Part shown: positions 26,198-36,900 of the stretch, piece by piece
Position numbering within the stretch: position 1 is the first letter of the stretch
Layout: each line of letters starts with the position of its first letter
Source: Ruminococcus sp.
GTDB taxonomy: Bacteria > Bacillota > Clostridia > Oscillospirales > Acutalibacteraceae
Length of the DNA stretch: 40,072 bases
Reading direction: 5' to 3'
NCBI GenBank assembly: GCA_017433905.1
Contig: JAFRGI010000022.1
Coordinates: 1-40,072 of the forward strand
Notes under the pieces: generated by a model
Database searches by the model: none
Seen by the model: the letters and a program-made list of their open reading frames with translations, nothing else
What the model was told of the DNA's origin: nothing
Position numbers and translations under genes: made by a program

Positions 26198-27955
26198 TTA
26201 AACTGCTATTTCTATGACTGTGTTATTCATGTTCAAAACACGCGTATACGTCATATTATCCGCAATGGACTTTATCAGCGCGATACCGCCCAGCAGGAAA
26301 CCTTCCTCGTTTTCCGTTGTATTGTACTCGGTGGGATTGAACGAAACACCGTCGTCGCGAAGGCGGAGAATCAGCTTGTTATCCACCTTGGAGAGATTGA
26401 TATCAATGCAACTTGGCTTGTTTCCCTTGTATCCGTAACGAACGATATTGGCGGTAAGCTCCTCGGCGGCAACACCAATAACATTAGCTTTTTCCGAGAC
26501 AATGCCGTTTTGACCGCAGCATTCAATCAGCTTCTTTGAGATCTCGACCGCCTGTTCATCCGTACTCATGACGGTGATATCCATTAGGTTTTCTCCGTCC
26601 TTTTCGGGAATCATCAGAAAACCCTTCTGCGGCAGCCTGCCGCGCTTTTGCTGTATGACTCGGTAAATCCATACCGCCAGGAAGGAAAGCCCCTCTGTCA
26701 TGATGGTCGCTATGCTTACGCCAAGCACACCCACGGTTCCGATCAGCAGCATGGAAAGCGGTACCAGCAGGACAAATCCGTCAAGAACAGTATTCATGGT
26801 GGAAATCTTTGCGTGCAGCGTCGTCTGATAATACACCTGTACAATGCGGTTTGCTGCATAGAAGCCGAAGCTAAAGCTGAACAAACGCACGCAGAGCAGC
26901 GCTTCGTCAAACAAATCGGGCTTGTTGAAGGAAAAGATGGTCAGGATGAACTGAGGATAGGTCAGGAACACCACCATCAGAACAACGACCGTTACACTGC
27001 AGAACAGGAGCGTTCTTTTGACAAGACGCCGGATACCGTAATAATCCTTTTCGCCGTAGAGAACGCCGCCGATGGTCTGCACAACACCGATAATCCCCTC
27101 GACGCAAAGGCGGACGATATAAACCGAGTTGATGCATACGGCATAAATCGCCATATTATCGGCGCCAAGTGTGTTTTGAATAAAGGCGTTGAGGATGTAA
27201 TATTTCAGGATCAGCATGATGAAATACATCGCCTGCGACTGACCGTTTTTGATGATCGTACCAATCATGCGTATCTGTTTCAGCCCCTCACGAAGGCTGA
27301 AACGAAGCATTCTTTTCTTGGAAAAGGTGTACGGTATCACAAGCAGAATGCCGGACGCAAAACCGATAACGGACGAAAGGGCGGCGCCTGTCATACCCAT
27401 ATCGGTGTATTTCAGAAAAATATAGTCCAGCGTCAGATTGACGGCATTTGCCACTATAAAAGCGGCAGAGCCCAACTTGGGGTTGTTATCAACCGTCATT
27501 ATATTGGAGAATACCAGACACATATTGAGCGTCGGAATACAGCAGATAAAGATGAAGAGATATGGTTCCAAAAGTGCCTGCAGTGTCGACGTTGACGCCA
27601 GAAACAGGGTCAGCGGATGCGTGATAACAAAGGACAGAGCGGTAAATACCAGCGAAACGGCGGCTACAGTGATCACACATACCGAAAAAATACCCGAAGC
27701 GTCGTCCAACTGACGTTTACCCAACTTAACGGAAATCGTGATCGCGCCGCCCACTCCTATCGCGAAACCAAACATCTGCATAAAACACAGAACGGGCATA
27801 CTGAGCGATATGGCGGTCAATCCGTCAATATCAATAAACATACTGACGAGGATGCTATCCACGATATTGCCCAGCTGCATGGCAATCGCCATGAGTACAC
27901 CGGGCACCAGATAGCTGTTGAATTTCCGCTTTATTAAATAGTCGTTTCTTATCAT
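26198..27955 (-). CDS. MATE-family transporter fused to C-terminal HATPase domain
   Basis: Residues 1-440 form a 12-helix MATE (NorM/DinF-like) transporter, with a second six-helix half starting near residue 240. After a short linker, residues 460-585 are a GHKL ATPase domain of the RsbW/SpoIIAB anti-sigma kinase type: an N-box-like EELTANIVRYGY (498-509), a G1-like DDG (534-536) and a Gly pair (557-558). MATE proteins normally end after 440-460 residues, so this is a genuine fusion in one frame. The start overlaps the NRPS stop (ATGA), so it is probably co-produced and may export the NRPS product. The ATPase domain may regulate transport or signalling; that is inference. Confidence 0.88.
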   Translation of the reverse strand: MIRNDYLIKRKFNSYLVPGVLMAIAMQLGNIVDSILVSMFIDIDGLTAISLSMPVLCFMQMFGFAIGVGGAITISVKLGKRQLDDASGIFSVCVITVAAVSLVFTALSFVITHPLTLFLASTSTLQALLEPYLFIFICCIPTLNMCLVFSNIMTVDNNPKLGSAAFIVANAVNLTLDYIFLKYTDMGMTGAALSSVIGFASGILLVIPYTFSKKRMLRFSLREGLKQIRMIGTIIKNGQSQAMYFIMLILKYYILNAFIQNTLGADNMAIYAVCINSVYIVRLCVEGIIGVVQTIGGVLYGEKDYYGIRRLVKRTLLFCSVTVVVLMVVFLTYPQFILTIFSFNKPDLFDEALLCVRLFSFSFGFYAANRIVQVYYQTTLHAKISTMNTVLDGFVLLVPLSMLLIGTVGVLGVSIATIMTEGLSFLAVWIYRVIQQKRGRLPQKGFLMIPEKDGENLMDITVMSTDEQAVEISKKLIECCGQNGIVSEKANVIGVAAEELTANIVRYGYKGNKPSCIDINLSKVDNKLILRLRDDGVSFNPTEYNTTENEEGFLLGGIALIKSIADNMTYTRVLNMNNTVIEIAV

Positions 27956-30900
27956 TCCGTATCCCCCGTAAAAAATCCGAATCCCTCAAGAGCGTTAAAA
28001 GCGTTGGCAAGATAGTCCTCGTTGATGATAGGCCACTTAAAGCCCAGATGATAGAGCATCTTTGTCGTAAAGTTGTTGTCGTGTCCGATCCAGAACTGCA
28101 CGGCTTCACCTTTCGCACCCTTGTAGGAAATCAGGGGAGAGAGAATCTCATTCATCTTTTCATCAGACAAAGCGTCGTTAAAAATCTGTTGAAACTCCTT
28201 GCTGCTCACGGTTTGGATCGGAATGCCAATGCGGTTCATCGCCTCAACGACGTCACCCATCTGAACATGATGTCCGTTGGTGGCGTGGAATACGGTGAAT
28301 TTGCTCTCCGTAGACGACAGAGTGACTACCGCCCTTGCGGTACAGTCGATAGGAGAAAACTCCACTTCTCTGTCGAGTGCCGAAACGGGTACCGCACCGA
28401 GCTTTGCGTAAGCCCTCATGCTGCGCATAAAATTATTGGTCAGGAAATTGATCTGGAACTCACCGTCGCTGTAACGGCTCATCAAATTGCCGACGCGCAC
28501 AATCATTCCGTCAAGTCCGTCATCCTCAATTGCTTTCAGCAATACTTGCTCGGCTTTGAATTTGGTGTTGGCATATTTGTTTTCAAGGTTCTGACCAAAG
28601 TAAAGCTCATTTTCATAAATCTTTTTATCTACGCCAAACTGCTCAACCGTTCCCGTGCCGGCGACGCTGACCGTGGATACCTGCACCAGGCGGCGTTTAG
28701 CGTTCAGGCACAGATCAATGAGATTTTCCACTCCATGCCAGTTGATACGGTCAAGGGTGTCGTCCTGTGCAAAATGCTTGACGCAGGCAGCGCAGTTGAT
28801 GACGGTACCGAAGTCGTAAGATCCGAGCGTCAGAATCAGTTTGGGGTCGGTAATGTCTCCCTTGATGACCTCGATGCGGTCGCCAAAGAGCTCTTTCATC
28901 GGATCGTCAAAGTAATACATCAACATATTCATCATCCTGTTTTCTACCGTATCGCTGTTGGCGCGAAGCAGACAATAGATTTTCTTGTCTGTCGTATCAA
29001 TCAGACATTTCAAAACATGGATACCAAGAAAACCGGTCGCGCCCGTCAACAGGATATTGCCGGTATCTACGGTGTTTCCGGATGTTTCATCTGTGATGAA
29101 CACGGGAATGTTATACGACAGCGCGCTGTCCTCTGTCAGCTTCATTTTTTCCTTTGCTTCAGGATTGGTGAGATTTTTGGTGTTGATGAACTGCTCCATC
29201 GTCCCGACAGTGGGATAGTCAAAAACATCCTTGAAGGCGATTGGCAGGTTTTCCATCATCGCTTTCATAGCGATTTTGGATGCCGTCAGCGAGGTGCCGC
29301 CTATCTCAAAGAAGTTATCGTTAATGCCAACCTTGTCGGTACCCAAAGCGTACGCAAACATGGCGCAGAGTTTCTTTTGCAGCTCGGTCACCGGCGCTGT
29401 GTATTCGCGTTCTTCCGCAACAACGACGGGCTCGGGCAGTGCCTTTTTGTCTACCTTGCCGTTGGCGGTGAGCGGGATCGCGTCAAGCTGGACAAATACA
29501 GAGGGGATCATATATTTAGCGAGGCTCTTGCCCATGTGAGCGGCAAGATCGTCCGTGTTAACCTTGACGCCTGCCGCAAAGTACGCACAAAGATACTGAC
29601 CGGTCTGCTCGCTGTCCTTCACAATCACCACGCTGCGTGTGACAGCCGGATAAGCGTTCATCACATTTTCGATTTCATCAAGCTCGATCCTCAGTCCCCT
29701 CAGCTTCACCTGATTGTCCATTCTGCCCATGAAGTAGATTTTTCCGTCCTTGCCCCAGCGCGCGAGGTCACCGCTGCGGTAAGCAGGCAGTCCGTTGAAA
29801 GTGATGAATTTTTCCTTGTTCATCTTTTCGTTGGCAACGTAGCCTCTGCCTACACATTCGCCGAGGATCGTCAGCTCGCCGGGAACATTGGCAGGCAGTT
29901 CATTGTCGTATTTATCCAACATAACCACCTTGGTATTGCAAAGCGGCTTGCCGATGGTGATGCGGTTGGAGGTTAGATAATCAATAGAGGTAGTGATCGT
30001 CGCCTCTGTGGGACCGTAGCCGTTGTAGATTTTGGCTTTGATACCGGCACGGCGCATTTTGTCGTAGAGAGGAGCGGGAAACGCTTCGGCGCCAATATCG
30101 ATCGCTTTCATTTGGCAAAGCACCTTTGCGACCTGCGGTACATCAAGCATATTATTCATATAGGAGGGTGTGCACTTCATAACATCCACACCGTGCTTTT
30201 TCATCATTTCGGCAAGGAGAACGGGATTGTTGATCTCATCCTCTGTCGCCATAGCTACGGTGCCGCCGTGATACAAACCCAAACTTTCCTCCAGTACCGA
30301 AACGTCGAAGGTAAGCGCCGCCAACGCCAGTGATACAGTCATGTTATCGACAAATTCACAGGACTGGACATTGATCGGATGATGATGGACAAAGTTCACG
30401 AGGGAATGATGCTCGATCATCACGCCCTTCGGTTTTCCGGTAGAGCCGGAGGTGTAGATGCAATAGCAGAGATTGTCGGGTCGGACGCCTGTTTCGGGAT
30501 TGGAGATCCGGCTGCTTTTCAGCATATCCTCCATGACGCAAACCGTCACACCCACACTCTCAAACAGCGCTTTTCTTTCTTCGGCAAGCGCTGCCGTTGT
30601 CACGATGCGCTTTGCGCCGGAGTTTGCGAGGATATAAGATACACGGTCGTCGGGATAATCGGGCGCAAGCGGCATAAACGCGGCGCCCGCTTTGAGAATG
30701 CCTTCGCGGACAACATAAGCATATACCGTTCTCGGCATCATCACGCCGACCATTTCATCGAGGATCACGCCGCCGTCAATCAGACTGTGCGCCACGCGGT
30801 TGGCGTTTTCGTTGAGCTGCGCATAGGTCAGCTTCTCGTTGTCGGCAATGACGGCTGTTTTATCGGGATGCGCGACAACCTGCGCTTCAAACAGCTTGTT

Positions 30901-33900
30901 ACAGGTGGTGTGCGGAATATCAACCTCGGTAGCATTAAAGCTGTCAATCAGCCCGGCTGCGCTCTTGGTCATCACAGAAACCTCTTTGAGCAACTGTTTG
31001 CTGATAAACTGCTGAGCGGTTTTTTCCATGCAGGCGACAAAACCGCGCATAAATTCCTCTGAATAACAGTCGGAGCGGTAATCGCAGACAAATAACAGCT
31101 TGTCGTTTTTAATACCGACATTGATATTAAGCGGAGCCTTCGCATCGCTCAACGACAAGGGTATCATTTTCGCGGGTGCGTTGCCGATCTCGGTAAATGC
31201 AAGTCCTTCTCCCTGATAGGCAAACATGACGTCCGCGGAAATGTCATAGGCGCGTGTGATCTCCGCGAAGGAATATATATCGTTTTCCATGCTGCCGATC
31301 AACTGTTCGCCCGTGGCTCTGATAAGCTCGGCGATCTTTTTGTCGCCGTCGAGAGCACAATAAACGGGAAAGGTCTTTACCAGCATGGTAACGGCGCGTG
31401 CCAAACGGGAATCGTTTCTGCCGTTATAGATGGTCGTATAAACCGCTTCGGTTTTATAATTATATTTCGCCAGCACAAAAGCAAATACCGAATTGAAGAA
31501 AGCGTTCAGCGTCACGCCGTTTTGTTTGCACCATTCCCGGATAGGCGAAACATCAACCGCTGACGGCATCTTGAACTGATTGGAGGACTCAACGGCTCCG
31601 TCCACATCCTTAGAGGGAAGGAAATCGGAATCCACGCCGCTGAAAATCGCGTCGTAATATGCCTTTGCCTTGGCGTAGCTCTCGCTCTGACGAGCCTTTT
31701 CCTCCGCAAGCGCCGCTTCAAACCCGGTGTAGCTTTCGGTTTCCAGGGCAGCTCCTCCGTAAGCAGCGTTGATATCCTCTATCAGGACGGCTTCGCTGGT
31801 ACCGTCGCAAATGATATGATGGATCTCGAGATAGAGATAGTTCCCTTCTCTTGTTCTGTATATTTTTACACGATATAAGGGGCTGCTCATCAGCGCAAAG
31901 GGCTGCACCATGTTTTCGGGCAGCGCATCAGCGTCGATCAGCTCAACAACCGGAGCGGCGCTGTCGTTCCTTTTTGCGCGGATGTCGCCGCTGTCATTGA
32001 GGAACAGCTCTGTTTTGAGGTAGGGGTGAGCGTTGATCATCGCCTCGGCGGCGTCTCTGAGCTTCTGTGTATCGACAGTGTCCGACAGCTTGAACAAAAA
32101 CGGGATATTGTAAACGGTAGAATCGGGACGCGCAACACACTCTACGAAAATACCGTTCTGTGTCTGTGTGATGGGATAGTCGGAAAGCAGTTCAAACGAT
32201 TCCGCTTCACCGCTCTGTCCAAAGAAACCTTCCAGCGCCTGCACCGTATTGTGACTGCGCAGGTCTTTAATCGTAACGGGAACATGAAATGCAGACGACA
32301 GCATCACGTTAAGCTTAATCGCGCCGATGGAGGTGAGCCCCGCATCAAAGATATCGTCGGTAATTCCGAAGGCGGCAGAGCCGATTACCTCTGCGATGCA
32401 GTCAAATATCTTCTTCTGTGTTTCGTTCTGCGGAGGCACTGTGTCAGCCGCTTTCTTTTCGGGCTTGGGCAGGGCGCGACGATTGACCTTCTGGTTTTGG
32501 TTCAGCGGAATACGGTCGATCTGCATCGTCACGGCAGGCACCATGTATGCGGGCTTATCGCGCTTGATGAATTCACCCAGCGCGTCCACATCCACAGGCT
32601 CATCCGCAACAACATAAGCTGCGATGAATTTGCCGCCGCCCGATTCGTCGAACGCCTGCACGGTGGTATCTTTGATACCGGGGAATTTGCGGATAATTCC
32701 TTCAATTTCACTTAATTCAACTCGGAAGCCGCGTATCTTCACCTGACCGTCGTTTCTGCCGATAAAATCAGCCGTACCGTCGCTCAGCAAACGCACGATA
32801 TCTCCCGTGCGATAGGCGTGTTCATAGCCGGGTTCATCGGAGAAGGGATTACGGATAAACACCTCGGCGTTCTTTTCGGGACGGTTCAAATAACCTCTGC
32901 CGACCTGATGTCCCGCGACGACCAACTCTCCCGGTATACCGAAGGGCAGGCGGTGGAGGTTCTTATCAACAACATATTGCTTCATGTTGAACAACGGATA
33001 GCCGATCGGAACGCGCCCGAACAGTTTTTCAACGGGATACATATGCGTGAAGATCGTACACTCGGTAGGACCGTAGCCGTTATAGAACCTAAAACCGCGC
33101 GGCGGCTCCACGGGCACCAACTTTTCGCCCCCCGCCGAAAGGTGCTGCGGATAGGAAACATCGGGGAACAAATCGACGTACTGTCTACCGACCTGCGTGG
33201 TCATAAAGGTGTGCGTAATGCCGTTTTCGCAGAAATAGTCTTTTATGGCGATCAGGTCAAGTCGAATACTCTCGTCGATGATATGCAGTTGACCGCCGAC
33301 AAGCAATACAGGGTACATATCCAGCATGTGACTGTCAAAGCCGTAGCTGGCGTAAGCGGAGGAACGGCTGTTCTCATCCATCTGATAAGTGGTGACATAC
33401 CACTCGCAGAAGCAGCAGAGATTATGATGCTCCAGCATAACGCCCTTGGGAACACCCGTGGAACCCGAGGTGTAGAGCATGATGAACAGATCGCTCGGAT
33501 CCGGATTTTCAGGAATTCTTTCTGCGTCGGGCAGATCCGGTATTTCGTCGGTATAGAGCACAGGACCGTCGTAATGCGGCAGCTTATCCATCAGACTTCT
33601 GTCAGCAATCAAATACTGCGCCTCTGCGTCCTGGATCATAAATTCCAGCCGTTCCGAGGGATAACTCGGGTCAAGCGGCTGATAGCCCGCACCCGCCTTG
33701 AGGATACCGAGAGCGGCGATGGGCATATATTCGCAGCGCGGAATCATAACGGAAACCGCCTGATTTTTTCCTATTCCCCTGCTTCTGAGAAACGCCGCGA
33801 TGTTCTCTGTTATGCGGTCGACCTCTCTATAGGTATAGACGTGATCGAGATAGACCACCGCAATATTGCCGGGCGTTTTTTCCACCTGACGTCGGAACAG

Positions 33901-36900
33901 CGTAACGATATCCGTTATCTCGTAATCGTGTTCAAAGTGGTTTAGGGCTTCCAGCCTTGCCTCTGTTTCTTCATCGACAAGCTGTACCTCGCCGATATTT
34001 TCTCTGTTCGCAAACTCCGTCAGCGCACGCTCGTATGTGTCCAGCATATCCTTGATGAAGCTCTCGGTATAAACGTTTGCATCGTAGGAGATGTGATAAC
34101 GCAGGATGTCGCCGTCGGGATAAATCAGCAACTCGATCTTGGCTTTTTCCTCTTCAAAAAAGAGCGGGATATTTTCTGCCTCTGCGCTGCAGAAATCAAA
34201 AGTATTTCCGTCCGAAACCGTGTTTTGATAGACAAACAACACGTCGGCGGTTATATCGAGATGATGTCTGATCTCCGCGAAAGAATAAACATCATATTGC
34301 AAACTGTCCGCCAGCTGTTTGCCGATCCCCTTGATGTACTCAAATACAGAGCCGTTTCCCGGTCTGCAAAGCACGGGATACGTATGTACGAACATAGACA
34401 CACTGTTGCGAAAACGCGGGTCGTTTCTGCCGTTATTAACGGTTGCAAAAACAGCGTCTTCCTCTCTGCCGCAATATTTACCCAGCAGCCATCCAAATAC
34501 AGCGGTGCAAAAGGCATTTTCGCTGACGTTGTTTTCGGCGCAGTAGCCGCGGATAACGGAAGCGATCGCTTTTTTGCCGCTTATATTCAGCATGCCGCTG
34601 TCTTTTTCCTGACGATCGCAAAGCACATCGCCGATAGGCAGGCAGTCGCTTTCCACGCCGTCTAACAACTTCGTGTAATATTCTTTTGAAACATTATAAT
34701 GGACGCTCGAACGCAGCCTTTCTTCCAAAAGCGCCGCTTCATAGCCGCTGTAGGTCTCGGGAGCCGGCGCTGTGCCGTTGTAGGCGGCGGAAATATCCCT
34801 GAGCAGAATTTTTTTCGATTCACCGTCAAAGACGATGTGATGGATATCGAAGAACAGATAATTTTCGTCGTCTGTTTCTATGATGGTGAAACGGTACAGT
34901 TTTTCGTTTTCAATGTCAAATGGCTTGACCAGACTGTCTTTGATCTCGTCGATCGAGCTGCAGCGAAGCACATCTATCTCATTTGCTTCCAATCGGTCAG
35001 TGGCTCTCCTTTGCCTGATCTCTCCCCTCTGATTGATGAACATTCTCGTCATCAGATACGGGTGCGCATTGACCGCCGTCTTGATCGCCGCACGGAGCCT
35101 GTCGGGATCGATCGAACCGTCCAGCCGCAGGAGCGTCGGAATGTTGTAGATCGTGCTGTCAGGATGAGAGGTCGTCTCGAAGAAAATACCCTCCTGCGTC
35201 TGGGTGAGCGCATATTCATCGAGGAGCTCAAATTCCTCGGTGCCTTCCTGCGTCAGCTCTTGAATGAAACGCTCTAATTTTTCAATCGTATCGTTGTCAC
35301 GCAAATCACGGATCTGCACGTTTACGCCGAATGCGTCGCTGAGCCTGATACAGAAACCGACGCTGTTCAGCGAGGTCAGTCCCGCCGCAAACAATTCGGT
35401 TTCCATACCGAAATCACTGTTTTCGAGAACCTCCTCCGCAATATGAAAAATCCGCAGCTGTGTTTCATTTTGCGGCGCAGTCTTCTGCCGCGCTTCCGCA
35501 GTGAGCTCAGGCAAGCTTTGGGTATCGGTCTTGCCGTTGGCAGTAACGGGCAGCGCATCCATTTGCAGGAACGCCGCAGGAACCATGTAGTGTGTAAGGC
35601 GCTTTTTCAGCTCACCGCGCAGCGCGTCGATATCAATTGCCGTATCAGCGGTGAAGTAAGCGCATAGGTTGTCCTGACCTCCCAGCGGACGGATTACGAC
35701 CGCTGCCTTTTTGATATGCGGCTGCGCTTCCATCAGCTCCTCGATCTCGCTCAGCTCAATGCGCAGACCGCGCAGCTTGACCTGATTATCCAGTCTGCCG
35801 AGAATACAAACGTTGCCGTCTTTGTCAAATTTTGCGTAATCGCCCGTGCGGTACATTCTCTGTCCGCAGTATTCCACAAACGCCTCGGCTGTTTTTTCGG
35901 GCAAATTGCGATAACCCCTGGCAACACCCGCACCGCCGACGAACAGCTCTCCTACCACGCCGCAGGGCGCGACATCGCCGAATACATCTACAATGTATTC
36001 GCAGTAATTGAGCAGCGGTCTGCCAACGGTAACATAAGGCGCGTCGGTGAGATCGGCGGCGTTACAGGAAACCGTGATCTCGGTGGGACCGTAGGTGTTG
36101 ATGATTTTAATATCCTTGGAACAAGCCCGGATTGCGTCGCGCAGGGAAATCGGATAGCCCTCACCACCCGACATCACTAATTTGCATTTGGCAATCGCGT
36201 CTCTGAACGGCTCATACTCCATATATTGCTGTAAACGGGAAGGAGTAGCGTTCATACAATCGACGTTGTATTCTTTCATCAGCTTTGCCAATGCGCGCGG
36301 ATCGTTCATCTCATCCTCGGCGGCAAAGATCAGCGTCTTGCCGTTGCACAGCGCCGCCGTGTGCTCTTTGAAGGACATGTCAAAGGAAACGGTCGTAACG
36401 GAAAGATACGTATGGATATGCCTTTTCAAATAATGAATATGTATGTTGGCAGGGTGCGGCGTCAAATAGTTACAAATACTCTTGTGGGCAAGCATCACAC
36501 CCTTTGGCTTGCCGGTGGAGCCGGAGGTATAGATCATATAGGCAAGCGCATCCGCACTCATTTCAACGTCGGGGTTCTCCGTTTGGCTGTCGCTGAAAAG
36601 TTCGGAAACGTTGATCGCCTTGTCCGCGGGATAGTCGGACAGTTTGTCCTCTGTTGTAATGATATACGCCGCACCACTGTCCTCCATAATGGAATGGATT
36701 CGATCGGAAGGATACTGCGGATCGCAGGGAATGAACGCGGCGCCCGCCTTGTTCACACCAAACAGACAGCTGAAAAAAACGCTTTCACGCGGCAGCAGCA
36801 GCACAACACTGTCGCCTGTCGTAACGCCCCTGTCCATCAGGTTATGCGCAACGGTATTAGCGCTTTCGTTCAGTTCACGGTAGGTGAACGTTTTATCCCG

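Noticed and set aside
26648-27595. 315-codon plus-strand frame opposite the MATE gene
   Set aside because: His/Gln/Arg-rich composition typical of antisense reading of membrane protein codons; the MATE frame is clearly the real gene.
28048-29976. 642-codon open frame on the plus strand inside the NRPS gene
   Set aside because: It is antisense to conserved A3, T3 and reductase motifs, has no ribosome binding site and its translation resembles no protein family; long antisense frames are expected over GC-balanced codons.
32818-33945. 375-codon plus-strand frame opposite module 2 of the NRPS
   Set aside because: Shadow of the A2 coding sequence; no start signal and no recognisable domain.
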